A stretch of 64,000 nt of DNA from Microbacterium sp. cf332 (lineage in GTDB: Bacteria; Actinomycetota; Actinomycetes; Actinomycetales; Microbacteriaceae), in assembly GCF_900102175.1 (NCBI RefSeq), contig NZ_FNKN01000001.1, positions 310,001-374,000 of the forward strand. The letters run 5' to 3'. Within the stretch, counting starts at the first letter, position 1. Every line of letters begins with the position of its first letter. The notes below the pieces were generated by a model. The model made no database searches, was not told the origin of the DNA, and was given only the letters and a program-made list of their open reading frames with translations. Shown in pieces: positions 46,411 to 55,250 of the stretch. A program made the translations under genes and the position numbers.

Positions 46411-48453
46411 ATGCCGGAATCCGCGAACCCCCTCCTGTCCGCATCGACGCTCCCCTGGGACCTCCCCGACTATCGCGACATCTCCGCCGAGCACTACCTC
46501 CCGGCGTTCCGGGAGGCCTTCGATCGGCAGCGTTCGGAGATCGAGTCGATCGCGCACGAGAGCGAGGCACCCACGTTCGAGAACACCCTCGAAGCATGGG
46601 AGAAGAGTGGACGCCTGCTCGGTGAGGTCGCGCGGATCTTCGGCACCGTCAGCTCGGCCGACGCCACACCGGCAATCCAGTCGATCGATGAGGAGCTCGC
46701 GCCGCTGATGTCGGCGCACTCCGACGCGATCCTGCTCGACCCGCGACTCTACGACCGTGTGCGCCGGATCCATGCTGCACGCGACGCGCTCGGACTCACC
46801 GATGAGCAGCGCTACCTCGTCGAGCGGCGCTTCGTGCAGATGACCCATGCCGGGGCGGGTCTCGACGACGCGGCGAAGAAGCGACTGGTCCAGATCAACG
46901 GCCGACTGTCGGTGCTCACGACCGCATTCGAGAGGAACCTGCTCGCCGACACCAACGATCTGGCGGTCGTCTTCGAGACACCCGGGGAGCTCGACGGACT
47001 GAGCGAGGGCGAGCTGTCGGCGGCGGCGCGCGCTGCCGCCGACCGCGGGCTGCCGGACGCCTACGTCATCACCCTGCCGCTGTTCACCGGCCATCCGTTG
47101 CTCGCCTCTCTCACCGACCCGGACAGCCGCGAGCGCATCCTCGCGGCTTCGCGCGCACGGGGTTCGCGCCCCGGAGCGCACGACAACCGGGCCGTGCTGC
47201 TCGAGATCGTGCGGCTGCGAGCGGAACGTGCCGAGCTCCTGGGCTTCGCCTCGCACGCCGCCTACGTGACCTCCGATCAGACGGCGGGCAGTCCCGACGC
47301 GGTGTCGTCGCTCCTCCGTCGTCTCGCCGCACCCGCGGCGGAGAACGCCCGTCGTGAGAAGGCTGAGCTGCAGGCTGTCGTCGACGGGCACGACATCCGC
47401 GCCGCCGATTGGGCCTTCGCCACCGAGCAGGTGCGCCGGGCGACGCTCGACATCGATACCGCGGCCCTCCGCCCATGGTTCGAGGCCGAACGCGTGCTTC
47501 GTGACGGCGTGTTCTTCGCGGCGACACGGCTCTACGGCATCACCTTCCGCGAGCGCCCGGATCTGCCCGCCTACCACGAGGGCGTCCGCGTCTTCGAGGT
47601 CTCGAACGAGGACGGCTCGCACCTGGGCCTCTACATCCTCGATCTCTACACCCGTGACACCAAGCGCGGCGGGGCGTGGATGAACTCCATCGCGTCGCAG
47701 TCGCGCCTGCGCGGAACGACACCGATCGTGGTCAACAACCTGAACGTGTCGGAGCCCGCGCCGGGCACGCCAACCCTCCTCACCCTCGACGAGGTCACGA
47801 CCCTCTTCCACGAGTTCGGACACGCACTTCACGGGCTCTTCGCGACGGTGACCTATCCGTCGTTCGCGGGCACGAGCGTGTACCGCGACTTCGTCGAGTT
47901 CCCGAGCCAGGTGAACGAGATGTGGATCTTCCACCCCGAGGTGCTGTCGAACTACGCCCGCCACGTCGAGACCGGCGAGCCCCTGGATGCGGCGATCGTC
48001 GAGCGACTCCGCGCATCCGGCACGTTCAACGAGGGATTCGCGACCAGCGAGTACCTCGCGGCCGCGTGGCTCGACCTCGCCTGGCACTCGCTCGGCGCGG
48101 CAGAGGCGGCGGCGGTGACCGACGTCGCACGTTTCGAAGCCGAGGCCCTGGCCGAGATCGGGCTGGACGACCCGGCGGTCCCGACCCGCTATTCATCGAC
48201 CTACTTCGCCCACATCTTCTCGGGTGGATACAGCGCCGGCTACTACTCCTACATCTGGAGCGAGGTCCTTGACGCCGACACCGTCGAGTGGTTCGACGAG
48301 AACGGCGGCCTGAACCGCACGAACGGTGATCGTTTCCGCCATCGCCTCCTCGGAGTCGGCGGCTCGATGGACCCGCTGACCGCCTACCGTGACTTCCGCG
48401 GGCGCGACGCGCATATCGAACCGCTCCTCGCGCGCCGGGGACTCACGGCCTAG
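46411..48453 (+). CDS. M3 family metallopeptidase (oligopeptidase A / Dcp-like)
   Basis: Zinc oligopeptidase of family M3 (680 residues), degrading short peptides in the cytoplasm. The catalytic motif HEFGHALHG is at about residue 466, with the third zinc ligand Glu expected about 28 residues on (YRDFVEFPSQVNEMW). N-terminal PDYRDISAEHYLPAFREA is typical of the OpdA/Dcp branch. No signal peptide. ATG 46411 has TAGGGT (46399-46404) exactly 6 nt upstream, so it is leaderless. Its 3' end overlaps the converging reductase gene by 11 bp. Confidence 0.94.
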   Translation: MPESANPLLSASTLPWDLPDYRDISAEHYLPAFREAFDRQRSEIESIAHESEAPTFENTLEAWEKSGRLLGEVARIFGTVSSADATPAIQSIDEELAPLMSAHSDAILLDPRLYDRVRRIHAARDALGLTDEQRYLVERRFVQMTHAGAGLDDAAKKRLVQINGRLSVLTTAFERNLLADTNDLAVVFETPGELDGLSEGELSAAARAAADRGLPDAYVITLPLFTGHPLLASLTDPDSRERILAASRARGSRPGAHDNRAVLLEIVRLRAERAELLGFASHAAYVTSDQTAGSPDAVSSLLRRLAAPAAENARREKAELQAVVDGHDIRAADWAFATEQVRRATLDIDTAALRPWFEAERVLRDGVFFAATRLYGITFRERPDLPAYHEGVRVFEVSNEDGSHLGLYILDLYTRDTKRGGAWMNSIASQSRLRGTTPIVVNNLNVSEPAPGTPTLLTLDEVTTLFHEFGHALHGLFATVTYPSFAGTSVYRDFVEFPSQVNEMWIFHPEVLSNYARHVETGEPLDAAIVERLRASGTFNEGFATSEYLAAAWLDLAWHSLGAAEAAAVTDVARFEAEALAEIGLDDPAVPTRYSSTYFAHIFSGGYSAGYYSYIWSEVLDADTVEWFDENGGLNRTNGDRFRHRLLGVGGSMDPLTAYRDFRGRDAHIEPLLARRGLTA

Positions 48454-49063
48454 TCGCGCGGACTGTCGACTCCATCGGCGCGGCGTCGGCGATGACCGCA
48501 TCCCCGTCGGCGGACTCGACATCGTAGACGAGTCGCGCGAACGCGCCGACGACGCGGGCCGACCGTAGAGTCAGCCGGCCCGCGTCGACGCGCCGCGGCA
48601 ACAGAGGTGATCCTGCGCCCAGCGCTACCGGTGCCACGGAGACGGCGATCCGGTCGAGCGCGTCCGCGTCGAGGAACTGCCCCGCCAGGTCGCCTCCCCC
48701 GACGACCCAGACGTCGCGCGCCCCGGCTGCCGCTCGGATCCGAGGCAGAACGTCTGCGACCGCGCCCGACACGAAGGTGACGTCCGCGCCGTCCGGACGG
48801 GGCAGGCGACGCGTGGTGAACACGAAGGTCGGCCGGTCGCCGGCGAACTCTCGCCACCGACCGGGATGAGCGAGGATGTCCGATTCGGCGAGGATCCACT
48901 CGTAGGTGGTCGACCCCTCGACGAGCGCACCCGCGTCGGCGGGGAGCAGGCTCTCATCGGGCTCGGTGCCACCGTCCACGGCGAACAGCCATGCGAGCGA
49001 ATGGTCGGGGTCCGCGATGAACCCGTCGAGAGAGGACGCGGTGTCGTAGATGATGCGTTGCAC
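48443..49063 (-). CDS. Dihydrofolate reductase / RibD C-terminal family protein
   Basis: A 206-residue reductase-like protein. The start QRIIYDTASSLDGFIADPDH matches the RibD C-terminal/DHFR-like family, with RPTFVFTTR and DVWVVGGGDLAGQFL (NADPH-binding Gly cluster). It is not expected to be the housekeeping DHFR; substrates of this family are mostly unknown. GTG 49063 has TAGCGT (49075-49070, minus strand) exactly 6 nt upstream, suggesting a leaderless mRNA. Ends inside the end of the M3 peptidase gene. Confidence 0.86.
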   Translation of the reverse strand: MQRIIYDTASSLDGFIADPDHSLAWLFAVDGGTEPDESLLPADAGALVEGSTTYEWILAESDILAHPGRWREFAGDRPTFVFTTRRLPRPDGADVTFVSGAVADVLPRIRAAAGARDVWVVGGGDLAGQFLDADALDRIAVSVAPVALGAGSPLLPRRVDAGRLTLRSARVVGAFARLVYDVESADGDAVIADAAPMESTVRATRP

Positions 49064-49120
49064 GCGGCAACGCTAGACCGGGTCGCCGACATCGGCGCCG
49101 CGATCGCGGCGCGCGTGAGA

Positions 49121-50389
49121 TCAGGCGCTCTTGCGCTTCTGCCGAAGGACCAGCGTGGGCGGCGCACCCTCGTCGACCGCGGCCCGCGTGACGATCACCT
49201 TGTCGACGTCGTCGGCCGACGGGATCTCGAACATGATGGGACCGAGGACATCTTCGAGGATGGCACGGAGGCCGCGCGCGCCGGTCTTGCGTGCGACGGC
49301 GAGGTCGGCGATGGCCCGCAGAGCGTCGTCCTCGAACTCGAGCTCGACCCCGTCGATCTCGAACATCCGCTGGTACTGCTTGACGAAGGCGTTCTTCGGG
49401 CCGGTGAGGATCTCGATGAGCGCCTTCTGATCGAGCGGCGAGACCGAGGTCACGACGGGAAGTCGGCCGATGAACTCGGGGATGAGACCGAACTTGTGCA
49501 GGTCTTCGGGCTCGACCTCGCGGAACAGGTCGAGCTCCTTGTCCTTCTCCTGCAACCGCGCGCCGAACCCGACGCCGTGTTTGCCGACCCGCGAGGAGAT
49601 GATCTCCTCGAGTCCGGCGAACGCCCCAGCGACGATGAACAGCACGTTCGTCGTGTCGATCTGGATGAATTCCTGGTGCGGGTGCTTGCGTCCGCCCTGC
49701 GGCGGCACCGAGGCGACCGTGCCCTCGAGGATCTTCAGGAGCGCCTGCTGCACGCCTTCGCCCGACACGTCGCGGGTGATCGAGGGGTTCTCGGCCTTGC
49801 GGGCGATCTTGTCGACCTCGTCGATGTAGATGATGCCGGTCTCGGCGCGCTTGACATCGAAGTCGGCCGCCTGCAGGAGCTTCAGCAGGATGTTCTCGAC
49901 GTCTTCGCCGACGTAGCCGGCTTCGGTGAGCGCGGTGGCGTCAGCGACCGCGAAGGGCACATTGAGCCGCTTGGCCAGGGTCTGCGCGAGGTACGTCTTG
50001 CCGCATCCAGTCGGCCCGAGCAGCAGGATGTTGCTCTTCGCGATCTCGACGTCGTCTGCCCGCTGCTCTGCGGGTTGGAGGGTCGAGTGCGCGCGAATGC
50101 GCTTGTAGTGGTTGTACACCGCCACCGAGAGGGCCCGCTTGGCCGGGTCCTGGCCGACGACGTACTCCTCGAGGAACGAGAAGATCTCGCGCGGCTTCGG
50201 CAGATCGAAATCGGCGACAGACTCGTCGCCCGACTCCGCCATCCGCTCTTCGATGATCTCGTTGCACAATTCGACGCACTCGTCGCAGATGTAGACGCCC
50301 GGTCCTGCGATCAGTTGCTGGACCTGCTTCTGACTCTTCCCGCAGAACGAGCACTTGAACAGGTCGGCACTCTCACCGATGCGAGCCAT
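49121..50389 (-). CDS. clpX: ClpX ATP-dependent protease ATPase subunit
   Basis: ClpX unfoldase (422 residues) that feeds substrates to ClpP. The N-terminal zinc domain has CSFCGKSQ and CDECVELC; the AAA+ core has Walker A GPTGCGKT (about 124), Walker [10 protein letters not shown], the [12 protein letters not shown] pore region, and the IGF-like loop near [12 protein letters not shown] 50389 has AGGAGGGG upstream; a start at 50545 would overlap the clpP2 terminator. A TAGGCT about 55 nt upstream probably drives it separately from clpP1P2. Confidence 0.97.
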   Translation of the reverse strand: MARIGESADLFKCSFCGKSQKQVQQLIAGPGVYICDECVELCNEIIEERMAESGDESVADFDLPKPREIFSFLEEYVVGQDPAKRALSVAVYNHYKRIRAHSTLQPAEQRADDVEIAKSNILLLGPTGCGKTYLAQTLAKRLNVPFAVADATALTEAGYVGEDVENILLKLLQAADFDVKRAETGIIYIDEVDKIARKAENPSITRDVSGEGVQQALLKILEGTVASVPPQGGRKHPHQEFIQIDTTNVLFIVAGAFAGLEEIISSRVGKHGVGFGARLQEKDKELDLFREVEPEDLHKFGLIPEFIGRLPVVTSVSPLDQKALIEILTGPKNAFVKQYQRMFEIDGVELEFEDDALRAIADLAVARKTGARGLRAILEDVLGPIMFEIPSADDVDKVIVTRAAVDEGAPPTLVLRQKRKSA

Positions 50390-50510
50390 GTACCCCTCCT
50401 GGATCCCAGAACCGTCGCTCCCCTGAGAACGCGGTGCTCCGAGCCTAACCTCTCCCGCGGACATCCCCGCGGATTTGGGCGGGGTTCTCCGAGAACCACC
50501 GCCGAGACGG

Positions 50511-50541
50511 ATATGGCCCCGGCTCGTCGCCGGGGCCATAT
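50511..50541 (-). terminator. Terminator after clpP2
   Basis: Perfect 12-bp stem ATATGGCCCCGG (50511-50522) with CCGGGGCCATAT (50530-50541). A second small palindrome GGTTCTC-C-GAGAACC lies at 50474-50488, upstream of clpX, and could be an operator or a further hairpin. Confidence 0.8.
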
Positions 50542-50558
50542 GCATCGGTGGGTGTCGT

Positions 50559-51224
50559 TCAGGCGGTGATCGCCGCCGGCGTCCGCTTGCGCGAGGTCAG
50601 CACCTGGTCGACGATGCCGTAATCCAAGGCCTCTTCAGCGGAGAGGATCTTGTCGCGGTCGATGTCCTTATTGACCTGCTCCTGCGTCCGATTGGTGTGA
50701 CGAGCCATCGTCTCCTCGAGCCAGGTGCGCATGCGGAGGATCTCCGCCGCCTGGATCTCGATGTCGGACGCCTGCCCGTGACCCGCCTCGCCGACGGCCG
50801 GCTGATGGATCAGGATACGGGCGTTCGGGAGCGCCAGTCGCTTACCCGGGGCGCCCGCGGCGAGCAGCACCGACGCGGCCGAAGCCGCCTGGCCCAGGAC
50901 GACCGTCTGGATCTGCGGCGATACGTACTGCATCGTGTCGTAGATCGCGGTCATCGCGGTGAACGAGCCGCCCGGAGAGTTGATGTACATGATGATGTCG
51001 CGATCCGGGTCCTGCGACTCGAGCACGAGCAGCTGGGCCATGACATCGTCGGCCGAGGCGTCGTCAACCTGCACGCCGAGGAAGATCACGCGATCTTCGA
51101 ACAGCTTGTTGTACGGGTCCTGGCGCTTGTAGCCGTATGCGGTGCGCTCCTCGAACTGCGGGAGGATGTAGCGGCTCGAGGGCATCGCTGCGCCGTGGGG
51201 AAGGCCGAAGGCGGGTGTGTTCAT
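50559..51224 (-). CDS. clpP2: ClpP2 protease catalytic subunit
   Basis: Serine protease subunit (221 residues). Catalytic Ser in [11 protein letters not shown], His in ILIHQPAVG and Asp in the [11 protein letters not shown] region form the triad; [18 protein letters not shown] is the oxyanion segment. A longer N-terminus with [16 protein letters not shown] marks the ClpP2 partner of actinobacterial ClpP1P2. ATG 51224 has AAGGAGA upstream. It follows clpP1 by 23 nt. Confidence 0.96.
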   Translation of the reverse strand: MNTPAFGLPHGAAMPSSRYILPQFEERTAYGYKRQDPYNKLFEDRVIFLGVQVDDASADDVMAQLLVLESQDPDRDIIMYINSPGGSFTAMTAIYDTMQYVSPQIQTVVLGQAASAASVLLAAGAPGKRLALPNARILIHQPAVGEAGHGQASDIEIQAAEILRMRTWLEETMARHTNRTQEQVNKDIDRDKILSAEEALDYGIVDQVLTSRKRTPAAITA

Positions 51225-51247
51225 CGTTGTCTGTCTCCTTCGGTCGA

Positions 51248-51832
51248 TCAGTTCTCGGTGCCGCCGCCGCCGACGACGTCGGTGGCCGACTCGCGGATGT
51301 GGTCGACGAAGCCGTACTCGAGGGCCTCCTGGGCGGTGAACCAGCGGTCGCGGTCTCCGTCCTCGTTGACCTGCTCGACGGACTTGCCGGTCTGGGCCGC
51401 GGTGATCTCGGCGAGTCGGCGCTTCATGTCGAGGATGAGCTGCGCCTGCGTCTGGATGTCGCTCGAGGTGCCCCCGAAACCGCCGTGAGGCTGGTGCAGG
51501 AGGACGCGCGCGTTGGGCGTGATGTACCGCTTGCCCTTCGTGCCGGCGGTCAGCAGAAGCTGACCCATCGAGGCGGCCATGCCGATGCCCACCGTGACGA
51601 TGTCGTTCGGCACGAACTGCATCGTGTCGTAGATCGCCATGCCGGCGGTGATGGAGCCGCCGGGCGAGTTGATGTAGAGGTAGATGTCCTTCTCGGAGTC
51701 CTCGGCGGCGAGCAGGAGGATCTTCGCGCAGATCTCGTTCGCGTTCTCGTCGCGCACCTCCGACCCGAGCCAGATGATGCGGTCCTTGAGCAGCCTGTCG
51801 AAGACGCTTGTTGCGATGAGGGGGTCAGCCAT
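51248..51832 (-). CDS. clpP1: ClpP1 protease catalytic subunit
   Basis: Serine protease subunit (194 residues) forming a mixed 14-mer with ClpP2. The triad residues sit in [14 protein letters not shown] (Ser), [12 protein letters not shown] (His) and [12 protein letters not shown] (Asp); [11 protein letters not shown] is the oxyanion strand. ATG 51832 has AGGAG upstream; a start at 51928 would reach into the promoter region. ClpP1-ClpP2 pairs are essential in actinobacteria such as Mycobacterium. Confidence 0.96.
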   Translation of the reverse strand: MADPLIATSVFDRLLKDRIIWLGSEVRDENANEICAKILLLAAEDSEKDIYLYINSPGGSITAGMAIYDTMQFVPNDIVTVGIGMAASMGQLLLTAGTKGKRYITPNARVLLHQPHGGFGGTSSDIQTQAQLILDMKRRLAEITAAQTGKSVEQVNEDGDRDRWFTAQEALEYGFVDHIRESATDVVGGGGTEN

Positions 51833-51960
51833 GTGTGCTCCTGATCCGAAGTTTCGTGACGTGTCGAATCTACCGACGCCGCCCGGCGCCCCCGACCGTG
51901 TTCGCCCTGGGCATAGCCGTGTCCCCACCGCGGCCGGGTCGACCGGTCCGCAACGACGGA

Positions 51961-51988
51961 AGGGGCGGATGCCGCAGCATCCGCCCCT
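51961..51988 (-). terminator. Terminator after tig
   Basis: Perfect 12-bp stem AGGGGCGGATGC (51961-51972) with GCATCCGCCCCT (51977-51988), tetraloop CGCA. It separates tig from clpP1. Confidence 0.8.
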
Positions 51989-52023
51989 GAGTCGTCGGTC
52001 GAGCGACCGCCGGGATCACACGA

Positions 52024-53622
52024 TCACTCGGCGGCGGTCTCCTCCGCGGGCTTCTTCTTGGCCGGAGCCTTCTTCGCGGGCGCCTTCTTCGCGGGCGCCT
52101 CCTCGGTCTCGGCCGGGGCGTCGGCGGCGTCCGCCGCCTTCTTCGCCGGGGCCTTCTTAGCGGGCGCCTTCTTCGCCGGAGCCTTCTTGGCCGGCGCGTC
52201 CTCGGTCTCGGCCGGAGCGTCGGCGGCGTCCGCCGCCTTCTCTGCCGGGGCCTTCTTGGCGGGCGCCTTCTTGGCGGGAGCCTTCTTCGCGGCAGGGGCC
52301 TCGACGGCGGCATCCTCATCGGCGTCGTCGGCGGTCTCCTCGCCCTCGACGGTGATGAAGCCGCTCAGGTCGACCGACTTGCCGTCGGTGTCGACCACCG
52401 TGACCTTGCCGAGCGCGACAGCGAGCGCCTTGTTGCGGGCGACCTCGCCGACCATGACGGGCAGCTGGCCGTTCTGCTGGAGCGTGTTCACGAAGTCCTG
52501 CGGAGCCATGCCGTACTGCGCCGACGCCTGGATCAGGTACTGGGTCAACTCGTCCTGCGAGACCTGGATCTCGTGGGTCTCGGCGATCTTGTCGAGGACC
52601 ATCTGCGTGCGGAACTGCTTCTCGCTCGCCTCGGTGACCTCGGCGCGGTGGGTGTCGTCCTCGAGGCGTCCCTCGCCCTCGAGGTGAGCGTGCACCTCGT
52701 CCTCGACCAGGCCGGCGGGCACCGGGATCTCGACCTTCTCGAGAAGAGCATCGACGAGCTTCTCGCGCGCGGCGGCACCCTGGGTGAACAGGCTCTGCTG
52801 CGAGACCCGCTCGGCGAGGCTCTCGCGGAGCTCGGCGATCGTGTCGAACTCGCTCGCCATCTGCGCGAAGTCGTCGTCGGCGTCGGGCAGCTCGCGCTCC
52901 TTGACCGCCGTGACGGTGACGGCCACCTCGGCCTCTTCGCCCGCGTGGTCACCTCCCACGAGCTTCGAGCGGAACGTGGTGTCCTCGCCGCCCGTCAGCG
53001 AGTCGATGGCCTCGTCGATGCCCTCGAGCAGCTCGCCGGAGCCGACCTCGTACGACACACCCTCGGCGCGGTCGATCTCGTTGCCGTCGATCGTCGCGAC
53101 CAGGTCGAGCTCGACGAAGTCGCCCTTCGTGGCGGGGCGGTCGACGGTGACGAGCGTGCCGAAGCGGCCGCGCAGGCGGTCGAGCTCCTCGTCGATCGCA
53201 GCCTCGTCGGTCGCGACCGGCTCGACCTCGATCGTGATGTCCGCGTATGCGGGCAGCTCGAACTCGGGGCGCACGTCGACCTCGACCTCGACCTTCAGGT
53301 CGCCCGAGAAGTCCTTGTCGCTCGGCCAGTCGACGACCTCTGCCGACGGACGACCCAGCACGCGCAGCTCGTTCGCCGTGACGGCCTCGCGGTAGAAGCC
53401 GTCGAGGCCCTCGCTGACGGCGTGCTCGATGACCGCGCCGCGGCCGACGCGCTGATCGATGATGGGAGCGGGCACCTTGCCCTTGCGGAAGCCGGGGATC
53501 TGCACGTCCTGAGCGATGTGCTCGTACGCGTGGCTGATGCTCGGCTTGAGCTCGTCCGGGCTGACCGTGATGTGGAGCTTCACCCGGGTCGGGCTGAGCG
53601 TCTCGACGGTGCTGGTGACCAT
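52024..53622 (-). CDS. tig: Trigger factor with histone-like Lys/Ala/Pro tail
   Basis: Ribosome-bound chaperone and prolyl isomerase (532 residues, against about 430-450 usually). Order: ribosome-binding domain ([11 protein letters not shown]-type loop reads [14 protein letters not shown]), FKBP domain (about 155-245, [14 protein letters not shown]) and the C-terminal chaperone arms to about residue 430. Then comes a repeat tail of roughly 90 residues made of APAKK units and two copies of a longer block ending [12 protein letters not shown]. The tail resembles histone H1-like bacterial tails and could bind RNA or DNA. ATG 53622 has AAGGAG upstream. Confidence 0.95.
   Translation of the reverse strand: MVTSTVETLSPTRVKLHITVSPDELKPSISHAYEHIAQDVQIPGFRKGKVPAPIIDQRVGRGAVIEHAVSEGLDGFYREAVTANELRVLGRPSAEVVDWPSDKDFSGDLKVEVEVDVRPEFELPAYADITIEVEPVATDEAAIDEELDRLRGRFGTLVTVDRPATKGDFVELDLVATIDGNEIDRAEGVSYEVGSGELLEGIDEAIDSLTGGEDTTFRSKLVGGDHAGEEAEVAVTVTAVKERELPDADDDFAQMASEFDTIAELRESLAERVSQQSLFTQGAAAREKLVDALLEKVEIPVPAGLVEDEVHAHLEGEGRLEDDTHRAEVTEASEKQFRTQMVLDKIAETHEIQVSQDELTQYLIQASAQYGMAPQDFVNTLQQNGQLPVMVGEVARNKALAVALGKVTVVDTDGKSVDLSGFITVEGEETADDADEDAAVEAPAAKKAPAKKAPAKKAPAEKAADAADAPAETEDAPAKKAPAKKAPAKKAPAKKAADAADAPAETEEAPAKKAPAKKAPAKKKPAEETAAE
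52028..52300. repeat. Tandem repeats encoding the trigger factor tail
   Basis: Short 15-bp units (CTTCTTGGCCGGAGC and variants) encode PAKKA on the minus strand. They are grouped in two longer, nearly identical blocks, each ending in the sequence for [12 protein letters not shown] (about 52100-52140 and 52200-52240), so a block duplication is likely. Confidence 0.8.
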
Positions 53623-53694
53623 GCCTGTCGTTCTCCTTCATGCGGACGCGAACACGCGCGTCCGTTCGGTGGTCTGGGTTCGTGGGGCCGTTTG

Positions 53695-53768
53695 TCGGGG
53701 CGACAGGATTTGAACCTGCGGCCTCCCGCTCCCAAAGCGGGCGCTCTACCAAGCTGAGCTACGCCCCG
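53695..53768 (-). tRNA. tRNA-Pro (TGG anticodon)
   Basis: Complete 74-nt cloverleaf on the minus strand: acceptor CGGGGCG/CGCCCCG, D-arm GTAGCTCAGCTTGGTAGAGC, anticodon stem CCCGC/GCGGG around TTTGGGA (anticodon TGG), T-arm CAGGTTCAAATCCTG. The discriminator A is followed by CA, so the CCA end is not encoded. Confidence 0.97.
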
Positions 53769-53805
53769 GGCGCGCCGCGACGTGCGTCGTAAAACGGCCG
53801 TGGTC

Positions 53806-53832
53806 AGTCTAGCCGACGGAGTCCGCTAGACT
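53806..53832. promoter_or_regulatory. Interlocked divergent promoters of tRNA-Pro and tRNA-Gly
   Basis: Perfect inverted repeat AGTCTAGC (53806-53813) and GCTAGACT (53825-53832). Each arm contains TAGACT, a -10 hexamer, one facing tRNA-Gly (53827-53832) and one facing tRNA-Pro (53811-53806). With normal spacing each -35 falls on the other promoter's -10. Confidence 0.6.
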
Positions 53833-53901
53833 GATCGGGTCGCCTTCCGCGGGGCTTGCACCCCGTCCGGATGGCTACCCCGTCCGGTTCTGATCGGATG
53901 C

Positions 53902-53975
53902 GGGGCTGTAGCTTAGTGGTAAAGCCTCTGTCTTCCAAACAGATGATGCGAGTTCGATTCTCGTCAGCCCCTCCA
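53902..53975 (+). tRNA. tRNA-Gly (TCC anticodon)
   Basis: Complete 74-nt cloverleaf: acceptor GGGGCTG/CAGCCCC, D-arm AGCTTAGTGGTAAAGC, anticodon stem TCTGT/ACAGA around CTTCCAA (anticodon TCC), T-arm GCGAGTTCGATTCTCGT, discriminator T and encoded CCA. Confidence 0.97.
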
Positions 53976-53978
53976 CCG

Positions 53979-54012
53979 CTCCTCGTCGCCCAGCGTCGAG
54001 GAGTGTTCTTCA
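53979..54012 (+). terminator. Terminator after tRNA-Gly
   Basis: Stem CTCCTCG (53979-53985) with CGAGGAG (53997-54003) followed by TGTTCTTCATT. It overlaps the very end of the converging carbonic anhydrase gene. Confidence 0.7.
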
Positions 54013-54546
54013 TTCCCCGATCGTCGCGGCATGCTCCGCGGACAGCGCGAGGTACGTCTCCGCGTTGCGGCGGAGCCCCGCCCGCTCGTCGTCGGTGAGC
54101 GGGCGTCGCACGCGCGCGGGAACGCCTGCGACCAGGGACCCCGGCGGGACGACCGTCCCCTCGAGGACCACCGCTCCCCCGGCCACGAGCGAACCGGTCC
54201 CGACCACGGCACCGCTGAGCACGGTGCTGTTCATCCCGATGAGGCATCCGTCCTCGATCGTGCAACCGTGCACCACGGCGTTGTGTCCGATCGAGACATC
54301 GGCGCCCACGGATACCGGAGACTCCGCGTCGGAGTGGATGACGACGCCGTCCTGGACGTTGCTGCGCGGCCCGACGGCGATGGTGGAACGGTCCCCGCGC
54401 AGGACGGCGTTGTACCAGACGCTCGCGCCCGGGCCGATGACCACGTCACCCACGATCCGGGCGCCGGCGGCGACGAGAGCGGTCGGGTCGATGATCGGCC
54501 GAGCATCGGCCAGCGGCAGGAGCGAGGCTGCGGACGAGACGGGCAC
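54010..54546 (-). CDS. Gamma carbonic anhydrase-like protein
   Basis: A 178-residue left-handed beta-helix protein of the gamma carbonic anhydrase/YrdA family. Hexapeptide repeats run through the middle (ARIVGDVVIGPGASVWYNAVL), and the three zinc His are visible in VVIHSDAE and SIGHNAVVHGC. A trimeric metal enzyme is expected; many relatives have low or no carbonic anhydrase activity. GTG 54546 is preferred over GTG 54552: TAACGT (54558-54553) abuts 54552 but lies exactly 6 nt before 54546, the spacing seen at other leaderless starts in this window. Confidence 0.88.
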   Translation of the reverse strand: MPVSSAASLLPLADARPIIDPTALVAAGARIVGDVVIGPGASVWYNAVLRGDRSTIAVGPRSNVQDGVVIHSDAESPVSVGADVSIGHNAVVHGCTIEDGCLIGMNSTVLSGAVVGTGSLVAGGAVVLEGTVVPPGSLVAGVPARVRRPLTDDERAGLRRNAETYLALSAEHAATIGE

Positions 54547-54585
54547 GGCCACACGTTACCCCTGGTGAGCCCAGCCTTCTCTTGC

Positions 54586-54613
54586 TTGCGGAATGTTCGG
54601 GCGTGAGTAGCGT
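54586..54613 (+). promoter_or_regulatory. dps: Probable promoter of dps
   Basis: TTGCGG (54586-54591) and TAGCGT (54608-54613) are 16 nt apart; transcription near 54620 gives a 37-nt leader containing GGAGG. Confidence 0.5.
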
Positions 54614-54656
54614 TTGACCAGACGCAGGCCCCGACCTGCACGAAGGAGGCGCAGAC

Positions 54657-55142
54657 ATGACCGACACGAACATCACCACCCCCGCACTCACCGCCGACCC
54701 CGAGGTCGCCGCAGCAGCCGCGCAGTTCCTCACGCCCGTCGTGCACAAGATGCAGGCGCTCGTCGTCAACGGCAAGCAGGCCCACTGGAACGTCCGCGGC
54801 TCGAACTTCATCGCCATCCACGAGCTGCTCGACTCGGTGGTCGCGCACGCGCAGGACTACGCCGACACCGCCGCGGAGCGCATCGTGGCCCTGGGCCTGC
54901 CGATCGACTCGCGCGTGTCCAGCGTCGCTGAGAAGACGACGACCGCCGTGCCCGCCGGCTTCGCGCCGTGGCGTGACGAGATCAAGGCCGTGGTGTCGGA
55001 CATCGACGCCGCCCTCGTCGACCTGCAGGCCGCGATCGACGGCCTCGACGAGGTCGACCTCTCGAGCCAGGACGTCGCCATCGAGATCAAGCGCGGCGTC
55101 GACAAGGACCGGTGGTTCCTGCTCGCGCACCTCGCCGAGTAA
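54657..55142 (+). CDS. dps: Dps family DNA-binding / ferritin-like protein
   Basis: Dps protein (161 residues) that forms a 12-mer storing iron and shielding DNA under stress. Ferroxidase-site motif GKQAHWNVRGSNFIAIHELLD (about 39-59, given in part here as KQAHWNVRG and HELLD) has the expected His, Asp and Glu pattern; the four-helix bundle spans the rest, ending DKDRWFLLAHLAE. The N-terminal tail is Thr/Asn-rich and not strongly basic, so DNA binding may be weak. GGAGG precedes the ATG. Followed by a strong terminator. Confidence 0.95.
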   Translation: MTDTNITTPALTADPEVAAAAAQFLTPVVHKMQALVVNGKQAHWNVRGSNFIAIHELLDSVVAHAQDYADTAAERIVALGLPIDSRVSSVAEKTTTAVPAGFAPWRDEIKAVVSDIDAALVDLQAAIDGLDEVDLSSQDVAIEIKRGVDKDRWFLLAHLAE

Positions 55143-55164
55143 CACGGCGTCGGCATCCTCGCTC

Positions 55165-55250
55165 CGAGACGGTGCGGGGGCCGGAGCCGGGCGCGTCGAG
55201 CGCCCGGTCGACCGGTCCCCGCACCGTCTCGCTCGTTTCGGGCGAGACGG
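55165..55250. terminator. Paired terminators between dps and amidohydrolase
   Basis: Arm A CGAGACGGTGCGGGG (55165-55179) pairs perfectly with arm B CCCCGCACCGTCTCG (55217-55231). Arm B also pairs with arm C GCGAGACGG (55242-55250). A-B suits dps, and B-C lies just past the amidohydrolase stop on the other strand, so one shared arm serves both converging genes. Confidence 0.75.
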
